From NCBI GenBank assembly GCA_947503525.1, contig CANNEA010000001.1, positions 806,001 through 870,000 of the forward strand: 64,000 nt of DNA, read 5' to 3'. Source of the stretch: an uncultured Carboxylicivirga sp. Its GTDB lineage: Bacteria > Bacteroidota > Bacteroidia > Bacteroidales > Marinilabiliaceae. Numbering within the stretch: the first letter of the stretch is position 1; each line of letters starts with the position of its first letter. Positions 55,316 through 64,000 of this stretch are shown in pieces. The translations under genes were made by a program, and so were the position numbers. The notes below the pieces were generated by a model that saw only the letters and a list, made by a program, of their open reading frames with translations, searched no databases and was not told the origin of the DNA.

Positions 55316-58300
55316 ATGAACAATCCAAAAGACTATTTAAAATCCAAAGAAAAAGCTGACCACATCAAAGTGTTAACAGCTCGGTTAAGAAAAGCAAAGA
55401 ATCGCATTGGTGGCCTAGTGGGTTTGGTACTTGGTAATAGGAAAGAGCTATCAAAAGATAACGCCTTTATTGGCCTTGTCTTATTGAATAAGATAACGGA
55501 ATTATCAGATAACAATTCAAATTACTATTGGGACAGAGAAATAGAGCAAAATTCAAAACGTTTCAATTGTCTGAAAGAAATATCGAATGGTCAAGAATTT
55601 TGGAATTCCAAACGTTATCCACTTTTAGAGTTCCTTTTTGGACAAAGGATGGCTGCCTATGTGAAGAAAGCTTGGGACATGATACCTACATTAATGTATC
55701 AAGAAGGATATGCACGAAGGTCCTTTCGAGGTTCTGGACTGGATGCTATCTATTTCACACGCCAGCTTAATTTTATTATTAAGCTCATTCATGAATATGA
55801 TCATGAACTAACTCTGGAGGAATATGCCATACATAGCAATACTTTGCCAACAGATAGTTTTTCAATTGTTTTTGCTTCTGCAATAGATTCGGGTGATCAA
55901 GAGATTACTCAGCTATTTTTAGATGCAATTTATGGAAGACATGAGCTAGCTAAGCCAAGTCGAGCAATAATCAAAGCCATGTTGCTTTCACATCAATCTG
56001 AATGTTGGGTAGCTGTAGAAAAGCTATTGCTAAGTGCGCAAAGGCAAGAAGGTTTACGCCAAACCATATTGGAATGTCTGGATGAAACATCGTTGGGGGC
56101 AATGAAGCATATGATTAAGGTAATAATCGAGCATAAGCTGTCTCGTTTTTCATCTGTAGTAAGAGCCATTGATACCTGGGCTGGTTTTGGTTGGGAAGCA
56201 GAAAAGGAAACAACGGTGAGACGTTTTCTTGAGTATGCAGATTTATATTTATCTGATCCAACGAAAATTAAAGAGGCAATAAAAAGTAAAGATAATGCAG
56301 AAGTATACATGGCTTTGTGGGCTCAAGGGGTATACGATATTAATGGTTGCCCACCTCTTTTAGATGAAGTACTGAAAGGTAATAAAGAAAAGGTATTACT
56401 TGCCTTGTACTTTATAAAGCAGATTGGTATTTCTTCCACATCCATAAAGTATGGTTCATTATATCTTGATTATGATGATCCTTTAATAGTTTGTCAGGCT
56501 GTCAGTTTGGTTAATGTTCAGGTTTTTATTGATATGTTATCAAATAAGGATAAGAAACGCTTGTTTGATATATTGGAAGCTCAATTGGAGAAGCTACCTA
56601 AGAAGGTTAGTGTTTCAAAACCAAAAGTGTTTTCTTGGTTAACTTTCCGATACAGTAAGGAGCAAGTACTAGACTTGATGATTAACCTTTTAAATCTGAA
56701 AAGAGATGGAGATATTGATAAGATATTACCTCACTTCGAAAGTTTATCAGTAAATCATCGCGAAAGAGTGACAGGAAAAATATTACCGGGATACACTGGC
56801 TATAGTTATAAGGCGGATGAGAACAAACCACCTTTGAATAAACGCAAAAGAGATTTTTCTTTTTCTATACTTAAGGATCGTTCCGAAACAGTTAAAAGTG
56901 CTGCCATTCGTGCGCTAATGGATGCCAGTTTGAAAGCTAGTGAGATGGAAGTGTTTGAGGGTTTGCTGACTCGCAAAGCTGCAGATTTTCGCAGGTCGGT
57001 TATCCAGTTAATAATTAAGCAGGGAGAACATACCATTAGGGAAAGCGCCAGTCGTCTTATATTGGCGAAAAATGAGGAGCAACGCTTGGCTGGTCTTGAT
57101 CTTTTACTTTGGCTTAAAAAGAATAGTTCAGTCAGCACTACCTGGTTAAAATCAGTGGTAAATGAATATGCATCAAAGTCAACTATTGGATCAAAGGAGG
57201 AGGTTGTTCTGAAAGGATTACAGGATGGATTTAATAAACGTGAAGAATTTACAGAAAAGAATGGATTCGGCCTATATGAACCTCAAAATATAAGTGATGA
57301 GATTACCTTGGAAGAGGTAAAAGATAAACGTTATGAAGAAATAAGGCAAACAAATTCGTACTGTTTGAGCAGGCCCGTTGATAGAATAAATGAGGCTTTA
57401 GCTGAGCTAGGGCGTCTGGTAGTTGAAAATAAGGATTACGAATACACGTTTGAGGATTGGGAAGACAAGAAAACGTCCTGCTTGATGGGAAATCAATTCA
57501 GTCGTCTCAAACGAAATATAGAAGGAATGACTTCTGAAGAGAAGTTCTGCAATTACCCACTCTATGAAACCTGGAGGAAATGGTATTTGGACTCAGGACT
57601 TACAAGTAGAGACATCCTGATAATTAATTTAAATGCTAAAACAGAACTAGATGGAAAGGGCGATCAAGCTTTTTCTTCATTAAATAAAAAGTGGGCGCAA
57701 TTTGTTTTTATACCGAAGGTTCCAAAGATTGGCGATTATTACTGGCAAAATCCAATTTTTGAGATATTGTCTGCAATAGAAGAAAGGTACCCATGTGATG
57801 ATAGAGTTGATTTTCTTTCAGCCTTGGTTTATGAGTGTTTTAATTCAATTAGTCGGAGTGAAATTTCCACCTATAAGGAGGTGAAAACGCATTGGCAGTC
57901 GGAACCGAGGACTTGGAGGGACCAGACGATTATACAAAACATTTGGAATAGATACCAATTGTATAAGCAAGAAATGTCAGTAAACCAATTTTCAGCCTAC
58001 TGGAATCTTGCGCACTGGTATTTTCTAACAAGTACAAAAAACATAAAAAAATCTAAATCCTATCTTCCTCAATTGTATGATTATGCAAGAGCCTATAATG
58101 ATAAACTAATTAATATTGATCAAGTATACTGGCGAATTCTGCATTCAGATGCCATTGAAGAACTGACCAAGAATCTCATTGGTGAAAAATACGATATTAA
58201 AAAAGAATTCGATTTTCTTAATGAATTAACAGAGAAATGTCGTGACAGAATTTTGGAAATAGAATTGATAAGGGGCGACTCATCTACTCCGCTTACACAT

Positions 58301-60328
58301 TTGGCTCAAAGTATAAAACGTTTGTATGGAATTGAATATTTTACTCAAATACTTAAAGCATTGGGTAAAGATACCCTCCATCGCGGATATATCTATAGTT
58401 ACGGCAATCACGAATATAACCGAAAGGAGATCTTAAGTACCCTTCTAAAAAACTGCTATCCGTCAAAAAGCTGTTCTCAAAAGCAATTTAATGAATTGAT
58501 TGGTCAGGCCAAATTTACCGATAAGCGTTTATGTGAGGCCGCAACTTATGCTCCGCAATGGTTACCATACGTGGCCGACTTCTTAGAGTGGAAGGATATG
58601 GAGTCTGCCGTTTGGTGGCTACATGCTCATACCAATGGAAGACATGATACACAGACAGAATCAGAGATTTCTAAATACTCATCTGTTGAAATAACAGCAT
58701 TCAAAGATGGAGCTGTGGATATCAATTGGTTTAAGGAAACTTATAAATCACTTAAGAAAGATAAGTGGGACAAGTTATATAAGGCAGCCAAATACATATC
58801 GGAAGGTAGTGGACATTCAAGAGGATTACTTTATGCTGATGTTATTCTGGGTAACAAGAAAATCACTGAAATAACAGAGCGAATTAAAGATAAACGTAAT
58901 CAGGATTACCTGCGTGTTTATGGTGTGATACCTTTAAGTAAAGCGAATCCGACAAAGGATGTACTTCGACGCTATCAATTTCTGCAACAGTTTAAGAAAG
59001 AGAGTAAGCAATTTGGGTCTCAGCGTCAGGCTAGTGAAGGAATTGCTGTAAAAATTGCAATGGAGAATCTGGCTCGTACAGCTGGTTACCCTGATCCGAT
59101 TCGTCTACAATGGGCTATGGAAACCAAGGAAGCTCAGGAAATAATGCAAAAAGCCGGAACCATTCAGTTGGCTGACACACAAATCAACCTTGAGATTGAT
59201 GACCAAGGAAAATCTTCAATTATTGCCATTAAGGATGGTAAGAAATTGAAATCAATTCCTGCCAAATACAAAAAAGAGCAAGCCTTGGTTAAACTCAAGG
59301 AGTATAATAAAACGCTTCGAGAACAATATAGAAGAACGCGTAAAAGCCTGGAGAATGCCATGGTTAATGGTGATGTTTTTTCCTCTGAGGAAATTGAAAC
59401 ACTGACACAGCATCCAGTTGTTGCTCCAATGATTAATAAGCTTGTTCTTGCTTCAAATGGTGATGTTGGTTTCTGGAAGGACAATCAACTTCTAAAACCT
59501 AATGGAGAATTGACGAGTATGGAGAATGAAATCAGACTGGCGCACTGTGTGGATTTATATGAATCCAAAACATGGGTTTCCTTTCAGAAATACTGCTTCG
59601 ATAGCAAGTTGGTACAACCATTTAAACAAATATTCCGAGAACTGTATGTTCCTACAAGTGATGAATTAAAAGAAAAAGCTGTGTCACGTAGGTATGCAGG
59701 TCACCAGGTACAACCTAAGAAAACGGTTGCGCTTCTTAAAGGTCAACACTGGACAGTTGATTATGAAGAAGGCCTTCAGAAAGTGAATCACAAACAAAAT
59801 ACAATTGCCAGAATGTTTGCCATGGCAGATTGGTTTTCACCAGCCGATACTGAAGCTCCAACACTGGAAACAGTAGAGTTCTTTAGCCGGAAAGATGGTA
59901 AGCGTCTGCCTTTTGAAAAGGTTGATAAGCTGGTTTTTTCTGAAACAATGCGTGACCTAGACCTAGTTGTTAGTGTTGCGCATGTTGGTGATGTTGATCC
60001 TGAAGCAAGTCAGTCTTCCATTGAACTACGTTCTGCCATAGTTAAAGAAACATGTCGTTTATTTAAGTTGAATAATGTTATTTTATCAGAGAATCATGCC
60101 AAGATTCAGGGCGATCTAGGTGAGTATTCGGTACATCTGGGAAGTGGTATTTGCCACAAGGTTGCCAGTTCTTCACTCTCCATATTGCCAGTTCAATCTC
60201 AACACAGAGGTAGAATGTTTTTACCTTTTATCGATGATGATCCCAAAACGGCGGAAATACTATCAAAAGTATTAATGCTGGCGAAAGATAAAGAGATAAA
60301 AGATCCAACAATATTACAACAGCTTTAA
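55316..60328 (+). CDS. Giant DUF4132/DUF5724 protein
   Basis: A 1670-residue cytoplasmic protein with no signal peptide. The first 250 residues are helical, and the part from about 500 to 650 resembles HEAT repeats (SETVKSAAIRALMDASLKAS, RRSVIQLIIKQGEHTI, ESASRLILAKNEEQ). The last 270 residues match the DUF4132 type: RLAHCVDLYESKTW near 1405, QPFKQIFRELYVPT, and a glycine/aspartate-rich end with VHLGSG. Proteins of this kind are widespread with unknown function, some related to the MolR group. It is placed in one tight operon with mcrBC and the 140-residue protein, which suggests a role in a defence complex, perhaps as a scaffold. No nuclease motif is visible. Confidence 0.78.
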   Translation: MNNPKDYLKSKEKADHIKVLTARLRKAKNRIGGLVGLVLGNRKELSKDNAFIGLVLLNKITELSDNNSNYYWDREIEQNSKRFNCLKEISNGQEFWNSKRYPLLEFLFGQRMAAYVKKAWDMIPTLMYQEGYARRSFRGSGLDAIYFTRQLNFIIKLIHEYDHELTLEEYAIHSNTLPTDSFSIVFASAIDSGDQEITQLFLDAIYGRHELAKPSRAIIKAMLLSHQSECWVAVEKLLLSAQRQEGLRQTILECLDETSLGAMKHMIKVIIEHKLSRFSSVVRAIDTWAGFGWEAEKETTVRRFLEYADLYLSDPTKIKEAIKSKDNAEVYMALWAQGVYDINGCPPLLDEVLKGNKEKVLLALYFIKQIGISSTSIKYGSLYLDYDDPLIVCQAVSLVNVQVFIDMLSNKDKKRLFDILEAQLEKLPKKVSVSKPKVFSWLTFRYSKEQVLDLMINLLNLKRDGDIDKILPHFESLSVNHRERVTGKILPGYTGYSYKADENKPPLNKRKRDFSFSILKDRSETVKSAAIRALMDASLKASEMEVFEGLLTRKAADFRRSVIQLIIKQGEHTIRESASRLILAKNEEQRLAGLDLLLWLKKNSSVSTTWLKSVVNEYASKSTIGSKEEVVLKGLQDGFNKREEFTEKNGFGLYEPQNISDEITLEEVKDKRYEEIRQTNSYCLSRPVDRINEALAELGRLVVENKDYEYTFEDWEDKKTSCLMGNQFSRLKRNIEGMTSEEKFCNYPLYETWRKWYLDSGLTSRDILIINLNAKTELDGKGDQAFSSLNKKWAQFVFIPKVPKIGDYYWQNPIFEILSAIEERYPCDDRVDFLSALVYECFNSISRSEISTYKEVKTHWQSEPRTWRDQTIIQNIWNRYQLYKQEMSVNQFSAYWNLAHWYFLTSTKNIKKSKSYLPQLYDYARAYNDKLINIDQVYWRILHSDAIEELTKNLIGEKYDIKKEFDFLNELTEKCRDRILEIELIRGDSSTPLTHLAQSIKRLYGIEYFTQILKALGKDTLHRGYIYSYGNHEYNRKEILSTLLKNCYPSKSCSQKQFNELIGQAKFTDKRLCEAATYAPQWLPYVADFLEWKDMESAVWWLHAHTNGRHDTQTESEISKYSSVEITAFKDGAVDINWFKETYKSLKKDKWDKLYKAAKYISEGSGHSRGLLYADVILGNKKITEITERIKDKRNQDYLRVYGVIPLSKANPTKDVLRRYQFLQQFKKESKQFGSQRQASEGIAVKIAMENLARTAGYPDPIRLQWAMETKEAQEIMQKAGTIQLADTQINLEIDDQGKSSIIAIKDGKKLKSIPAKYKKEQALVKLKEYNKTLREQYRRTRKSLENAMVNGDVFSSEEIETLTQHPVVAPMINKLVLASNGDVGFWKDNQLLKPNGELTSMENEIRLAHCVDLYESKTWVSFQKYCFDSKLVQPFKQIFRELYVPTSDELKEKAVSRRYAGHQVQPKKTVALLKGQHWTVDYEEGLQKVNHKQNTIARMFAMADWFSPADTEAPTLETVEFFSRKDGKRLPFEKVDKLVFSETMRDLDLVVSVAHVGDVDPEASQSSIELRSAIVKETCRLFKLNNVILSENHAKIQGDLGEYSVHLGSGICHKVASSSLSILPVQSQHRGRMFLPFIDDDPKTAEILSKVLMLAKDKEIKDPTILQQL

Positions 60329-60337
60329 TATCGGTAT

Positions 60338-61636
60338 ATGTCGTTACAATTATCTCGCCAACAATATGTAGAGTACTGCTCTAATTGTTCTAGGAAGTCT
60401 TTCGATGGTCACATTGGATTAGTTTGTGGCTTATCAAATAAACAACCCGATTTTCAAAGTAATTGTTCTCATTATCTGCCAATTCATGATGATATGGAGG
60501 ATGTTAATGAACAATTAAAGCAACTGAAAACAAAGAAGAAAAAACGGAAAACGATTTGGGTTTTATTGTCGGTAAGCCTTGCGGCTATTATGCTTGTTTT
60601 TACTATCAAAGCAATCAATGCGGCATTAAAGAACAATGAATTATCTGCAGGATTTGAGAGAACTGCAGGCGACTTTTTTGAAGATAAAGACTATGATGGT
60701 GCGATATACTACTATGAGATATCAATAGATTATGATGATCAGAATACTTCTGCTACATACATGCTTGGTCGATGTTACGAGGAGTTGGAGAGCTATGAAA
60801 AGGCCATTAAGTATTATAGCGATGCCATATCCTTGGATTCAAAGTATGCCAAAGCTTTACTTTCAAGAGGTTATGCAAGGTATAAAATTGATGAATTCGA
60901 TAAAGCTATTGAAGATTATCTGAGATCATTAGAGCTAGAACCTAAAAATACTGCTGCATTAGGAAATGTTGGGAGTATTTATGAAGAGAAATGTGATTTT
61001 GAGCAGGCCAGAAAGTATTATTACGAAACACTAAAATATAATCCTGAACACTATGGAATTATGTCATCATTGGCTAGTTTGGAGTTTGATTTGGGAAATT
61101 ATGATGTAAGTATCGATCTTTGTTATAAAGTAATTGGTAATCTTGATTTTGGGAAGGATGCTCCTCATGGTACAATTGCATTAGCTTACCAGGCAACAAA
61201 TAAATACGATAGTGCATTAGTGCATTTGAATAAAGCATTAGAGTACGCCCCTGACAACGATCATTATTACAATAACAAAGGCTATTCCTTGTCTGTGCTA
61301 GGGAACGATATCGAGGCCATTCAGAATTATAATAGAGCTATTTCAATAGATTCATTAAATCCGAGTTACTTCTTAAATAGAGGTGATGCAAGGAATCACC
61401 TTCATCTCTATCATGAAGCCATTGAGGATTACAATCAAGCTATTTTGCTTTCAGAACTTTATGAGGGTTTTAATTGTAGCATTTGCTTTAATAATCGTGG
61501 TGCTGCCAAACATATGATAGGTGATAGTATTGGCTATAAAAGAGATCTTGCCATAGCAGATAGTTTAGGATATCCAGAATCATATAGTTCATGGTCTAAC
61601 TTAGGAGCTAAAGCAGATTTTTATAATGCAAAGTAA
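60338..61636 (+). CDS. Membrane TPR protein with N-terminal cysteine motif
   Basis: A 432-residue protein, last gene of the operon (9 bp after the giant). The N-terminus has four spaced cysteines, CSNCSRKSFDGHIGLVCG and a fourth in NCSHY, likely a zinc site of a kind common in Bacteroidota. One membrane helix follows (about 70-95, WVLLSVSLAAIMLVF). The rest is a run of TPR repeats, for example AIYYYEISIDYDDQ, SYEKAIKYYSDAISLDSKY and EFDKAIEDYLRSLELEP. It probably holds partner proteins at the membrane. Membership in the same operon makes it a candidate component or anchor of the McrBC/DUF4132 system. Confidence 0.82.
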   Translation: MSLQLSRQQYVEYCSNCSRKSFDGHIGLVCGLSNKQPDFQSNCSHYLPIHDDMEDVNEQLKQLKTKKKKRKTIWVLLSVSLAAIMLVFTIKAINAALKNNELSAGFERTAGDFFEDKDYDGAIYYYEISIDYDDQNTSATYMLGRCYEELESYEKAIKYYSDAISLDSKYAKALLSRGYARYKIDEFDKAIEDYLRSLELEPKNTAALGNVGSIYEEKCDFEQARKYYYETLKYNPEHYGIMSSLASLEFDLGNYDVSIDLCYKVIGNLDFGKDAPHGTIALAYQATNKYDSALVHLNKALEYAPDNDHYYNNKGYSLSVLGNDIEAIQNYNRAISIDSLNPSYFLNRGDARNHLHLYHEAIEDYNQAILLSELYEGFNCSICFNNRGAAKHMIGDSIGYKRDLAIADSLGYPESYSSWSNLGAKADFYNAK

Positions 61637-61713
61637 AAATTGGTATTTTGTTTCAAAACTTGATGATATAACATATTCCTATGTTGATATTGCATAGAAA
61701 TAAGGAAGTTAAT

Positions 61714-61736
61714 AAAGTGCCCCTAATAGGCACTTT
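61714..61736. terminator. Bidirectional terminator between TPR gene and rtcB
   Basis: A perfect 8-bp stem AAAGTGCC/GGCACTTT with a 7-nt loop lies between the convergent TPR and rtcB genes, 5 bp from the rtcB stop. A-rich and T-rich flanks make it able to stop transcription from both sides. Confidence 0.7.
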
Positions 61737-61741
61737 CTCAT

Positions 61742-62905
61742 TCATCCTTTCACAACAGCCAAAGGTTCCAGCTCCACTTTTATTTTCACCAAATCAGTTT
61801 GATTGGCCATCACCATATCAATATCTTTATAAGCACCGGCTGCTTCGTCTAAATCCTTTCGATGACGGATGCCATGAATAATATCTTTATCATTGAGTTT
61901 CTTAATTTCAGCTTTAAGGTCTAACTCACGCCGGGCTTGCTTTCGGCCCATTACACGACCGGCACCATGCGAACAGGACTCAAAGCTTTCCGGATTTCCT
62001 AATCCTTCTACAATGTAGGATTTGGTTCCCTGTGAACCAGGAATAATTCCCATTTCACCCAAACGGGCTCTTGTGGCACCTTTTCTGTGCACTAACACAT
62101 TTTCGTTATAATGGTTTTCCCAGGCGGCATAGTTGTGGGCAATATTAATTAGCTCATCAAACTCTATCTTGCCTTTAAACACTTCCATAAAAGCATGCTG
62201 TACACGTTCCATCATTAATCGTCGGTTGGCAAAGGCAAAGTCAACACAGTAATTCATTTCATTGATATAAGCATGTGCTTCGTCAGTTTCAATAGGCAAG
62301 AAGGCCAAATCATGAGAAGCTGGTACTGTTGAATGCCAACGTTCATTTAATTGCTTCGCCTTTTTATTATAAAAATCGGCTACCTGTTTGCCTAGGTTTC
62401 GGCTACCCGAATGAATCATTACCCAAACATTACCATCCGAACCATGCTGGATTTCAATAAAATGGTTTCCTCCTCCTAATGAGCCAATTTGTTTTGTTGC
62501 TTTTACATAGTGTCGTTCTACAATATGAGGCAGTTCGTCAACTTGTGGCATACACTTTTCATCCTGTGCCTCCTTATGCCAGTTAAATCCAACAGGAATC
62601 GTTTTTCGGATACGCGACATGATTTGCTTTAAAGTATCCGAATCTGCATCCTCCAAATTGGTTCGCATGGCACACATTCCACAGCCAATATCCACACCAA
62701 CGGCATTGGGAATAATCACACCTTTGGTGGCTAATACACCACCAATGGGCATTCCATATCCTGAATGAGCATCGGGCATTAGTGCCACATGCTTATGTAC
62801 AAAAGGTAAGTTAGCTAAGTTTTTAGCCTGTGAAAGTGCATTTCCTTCAATGTCATCCAACCACATTTTAATGGGGCGGTTTTCTGATGATATAACTTGT
62901 TTCAT
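61742..62905 (-). CDS. rtcB: RNA-splicing ligase RtcB
   Basis: A 387-residue RtcB-family RNA ligase. The ATG at 62905 is preferred; the 17 residues before it lie in a hairpin and are not like RtcB. Motifs are DIGCG with Asp72 and Cys75 as Mn ligands, SLGGGNHFIEI with the His148 ligand, HSGSRN with His165, and CSHGAGR whose His313 should carry GMP. RtcB joins 2',3'-cyclic phosphate and 5'-OH ends in tRNA or damaged RNA. No archease gene is visible nearby. It lies 58 bp downstream of the slipin gene on the same strand, with a strong hairpin between them. Confidence 0.95.
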   Translation of the reverse strand: MKQVISSENRPIKMWLDDIEGNALSQAKNLANLPFVHKHVALMPDAHSGYGMPIGGVLATKGVIIPNAVGVDIGCGMCAMRTNLEDADSDTLKQIMSRIRKTIPVGFNWHKEAQDEKCMPQVDELPHIVERHYVKATKQIGSLGGGNHFIEIQHGSDGNVWVMIHSGSRNLGKQVADFYNKKAKQLNERWHSTVPASHDLAFLPIETDEAHAYINEMNYCVDFAFANRRLMMERVQHAFMEVFKGKIEFDELINIAHNYAAWENHYNENVLVHRKGATRARLGEMGIIPGSQGTKSYIVEGLGNPESFESCSHGAGRVMGRKQARRELDLKAEIKKLNDKDIIHGIRHRKDLDEAAGAYKDIDMVMANQTDLVKIKVELEPLAVVKG

Positions 62906-62921
62906 TTTCTTCTCGTTTATT

Positions 62922-62952
62922 ATGTAGGATGCAATCAACTTGCATCCTACAT
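62922..62952 (-). promoter_or_regulatory. Strong hairpin between slipin and rtcB
   Basis: A perfect 13-bp stem (62922-62934 with 62940-62952) around a 5-nt loop lies between the slipin stop and the rtcB start. It lacks a T-run, so rather than ending transcription it may limit read-through or protect one transcript. Confidence 0.6.
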
Positions 62953-62963
62953 TCAATTATCAT

Positions 62964-64000
62964 TTAATTAGAAGGAGAAAAGATATCTTTCAACTGATCA
63001 ACAATCTGACCACCTCCTGATAAAGATATGTTGTTTATCTTATCAGCAATCTTCTCCACATATTCCATTTCTTTTAATTTGAACAACATTTTGTTGTCTT
63101 CCATCAACTTGGCAGTATTCAACAAACTTCGGGTTGAAGCCGTTTCTTCGCGCCTGGTGATGATATTGGCCTGAGCTTTCTTTTGTGCTATCAATACCTG
63201 GTTCATAATTTCGCGTACATCGCCCGGTAAAATAATGTCACGTACACCACCATCGATCATTTTCACACCAAAACCAACAGCCTTTTCCTTTACAGATGTC
63301 ATTACAAATATCGATACTTCTTCTTTCCGTTCAAGAATTTCATCTAAAGTTAAAGTACCAACATATTCTCGCAATGCTAACTGGATAGACACATACAATT
63401 GCTTGATGTAGTCTTGGTTATCAGTTAAAGCTTTGATGGCGTCAACCACCTTATAGCTTGCAAAGAAACTCATTCTTAAAGCGGCTTTATCCTTCGTTAA
63501 TAACTCCTGTCCGGATACTTCCATCTGCGCCTGTCGCATATCGGCTTTTTTAACAGCAATAGGTGTGTTGTTTTTCCAGAAGTAGTACATACCCGGACTT
63601 AACTCTTTTTCAAATTGGTCATTAATGAATAATAAACCTTTCTCGTACGATTCAACCCGGTAAACCCGTGTATAAGGATTCACTTCCTGATGAGACAATA
63701 TGGACTTATCTATTGTATCAATTCCATCAGTATTTGAAATATCAATTTTTTCAAAACTATAATTGGTTGGACCTTTCCAATAAGCATGTCTTCCAGCAGT
63801 TAGAATGCCATTGAATACGCCATTCTTATAATTCAAAACAATTTCATTAGCTGCGACCTCAATTACAGTTAGCATGTTTGCCAAAACTTCATCTTGTAAT
63901 AGGATGTTGAGTTCCATCGATAATGATAAGGGTTCAGACATATTACAGATACCTACTTTATCAGAATAGCGTACCCAGTATTTGCCTTCGCTTAATACTT
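62964..64000 (-). CDS. Slipin (SPFH/band 7 family), N-terminus outside the window
   Basis: The frame is open from 63941 to the window edge, where it reads VLSEGKYWVRYSDKVGICNMSEPL, similar to sequence found just inside other slipins, so the ATG at 63941 is probably internal and the gene is cut off. Visible features are a band 7 domain (TVIEVAANEIVLNYKNG to VREIMNQVLIAQKKAQANI) and a short C-terminal helical tail. Slipins are membrane-associated scaffolds related to stomatin and prohibitin, often near NfeD, which is not seen here. Their pairing with rtcB in other bacteria suggests a stress-response link, by inference. Confidence 0.85.
   Translation of the reverse strand, partial: VLSEGKYWVRYSDKVGICNMSEPLSLSMELNILLQDEVLANMLTVIEVAANEIVLNYKNGVFNGILTAGRHAYWKGPTNYSFEKIDISNTDGIDTIDKSILSHQEVNPYTRVYRVESYEKGLLFINDQFEKELSPGMYYFWKNNTPIAVKKADMRQAQMEVSGQELLTKDKAALRMSFFASYKVVDAIKALTDNQDYIKQLYVSIQLALREYVGTLTLDEILERKEEVSIFVMTSVKEKAVGFGVKMIDGGVRDIILPGDVREIMNQVLIAQKKAQANIITRREETASTRSLLNTAKLMEDNKMLFKLKEMEYVEKIADKINNISLSGGGQIVDQLKDIFSPSN

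Noticed and set aside
55993-56310. Minus-strand open frames inside the giant DUF4132 gene
   Set aside because: They are shadows of the long plus-strand gene with no supporting motif.

Overview
The window looks like a chromosome segment of a marine or saline-habitat member of the Bacteroidota, probably close to Marinilabiliales (the order is inference). The signs are paired SusC/SusD proteins, a hybrid two-component sensor, type IX secretion C-terminal sorting domains, many sulfatases, and starts without Shine-Dalgarno sequences.

Region 1 (1-28849) is a polysaccharide utilization locus (PUL). It holds the tail of an alpha/beta hydrolase, a Cys-type sulfatase, an SGNH esterase, a GH10 xylanase, a GH51-like arabinofuranosidase with a T9SS tail, and a GH12-like protein with a T9SS tail. 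A hybrid two-component regulator lies on the opposite strand. After it come susC, susD, a GH3 beta-glycosidase, a GH9 endoglucanase and five more sulfatases. Together they suggest surface cutting and desulfation of a sulfated, acylated beta-1,4-linked hemicellulose such as a xylan or arabinoxylan, uptake by SusCD, and periplasmic trimming. The substrate is inferred from the enzyme families only.

Region 2 (28850-31103) is decayed DNA. It contains a frameshifted and stop-interrupted gene of a family known from Bacteroidota mobile elements, a broken tyrosine integrase, and a 38-bp copy of what looks like the 3' end of ssrA (tmRNA). Short repeats bracket that copy, so it reads as an integration scar.

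Region 3 (31104-38464) is a mobilizable, plasmid-like module. It encodes a two-HTH regulator, a small HTH protein, a primase-helicase, a BfmA/BtgA mobilization protein, a DUF5712-type relaxase, ParA and a small presumed DNA-binding partner. An array of ATACAGTAT-like repeats with an exact 18-bp period follows and is a candidate centromere. No intact integrase for this module is present.

Region 4 (38465-61636) is a defence island. A WG-repeat/TonB_C protein is followed by a type I restriction system (hsdR, hsdM, hsdS) with two extra genes between hsdR and hsdM: a pRiA4b ORF-3-like gene and a PGN_0703-type nuclease. A 592-aa protein with a PD-(D/E)XK-like motif comes next, then a HigB/HigA pair followed by a possible SecB-like chaperone. 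The last unit is a tight five-gene operon: mcrB (with EVE-like segments), mcrC, a 140-aa protein, a 1670-aa DUF4132 protein, and a membrane TPR protein with a cysteine-rich N-terminus. This operon is the best candidate for an undescribed system.

Region 5 (61714-64000) is a convergent minus-strand pair, a slipin (SPFH protein, cut by the window edge) and rtcB RNA ligase, separated by a strong hairpin.
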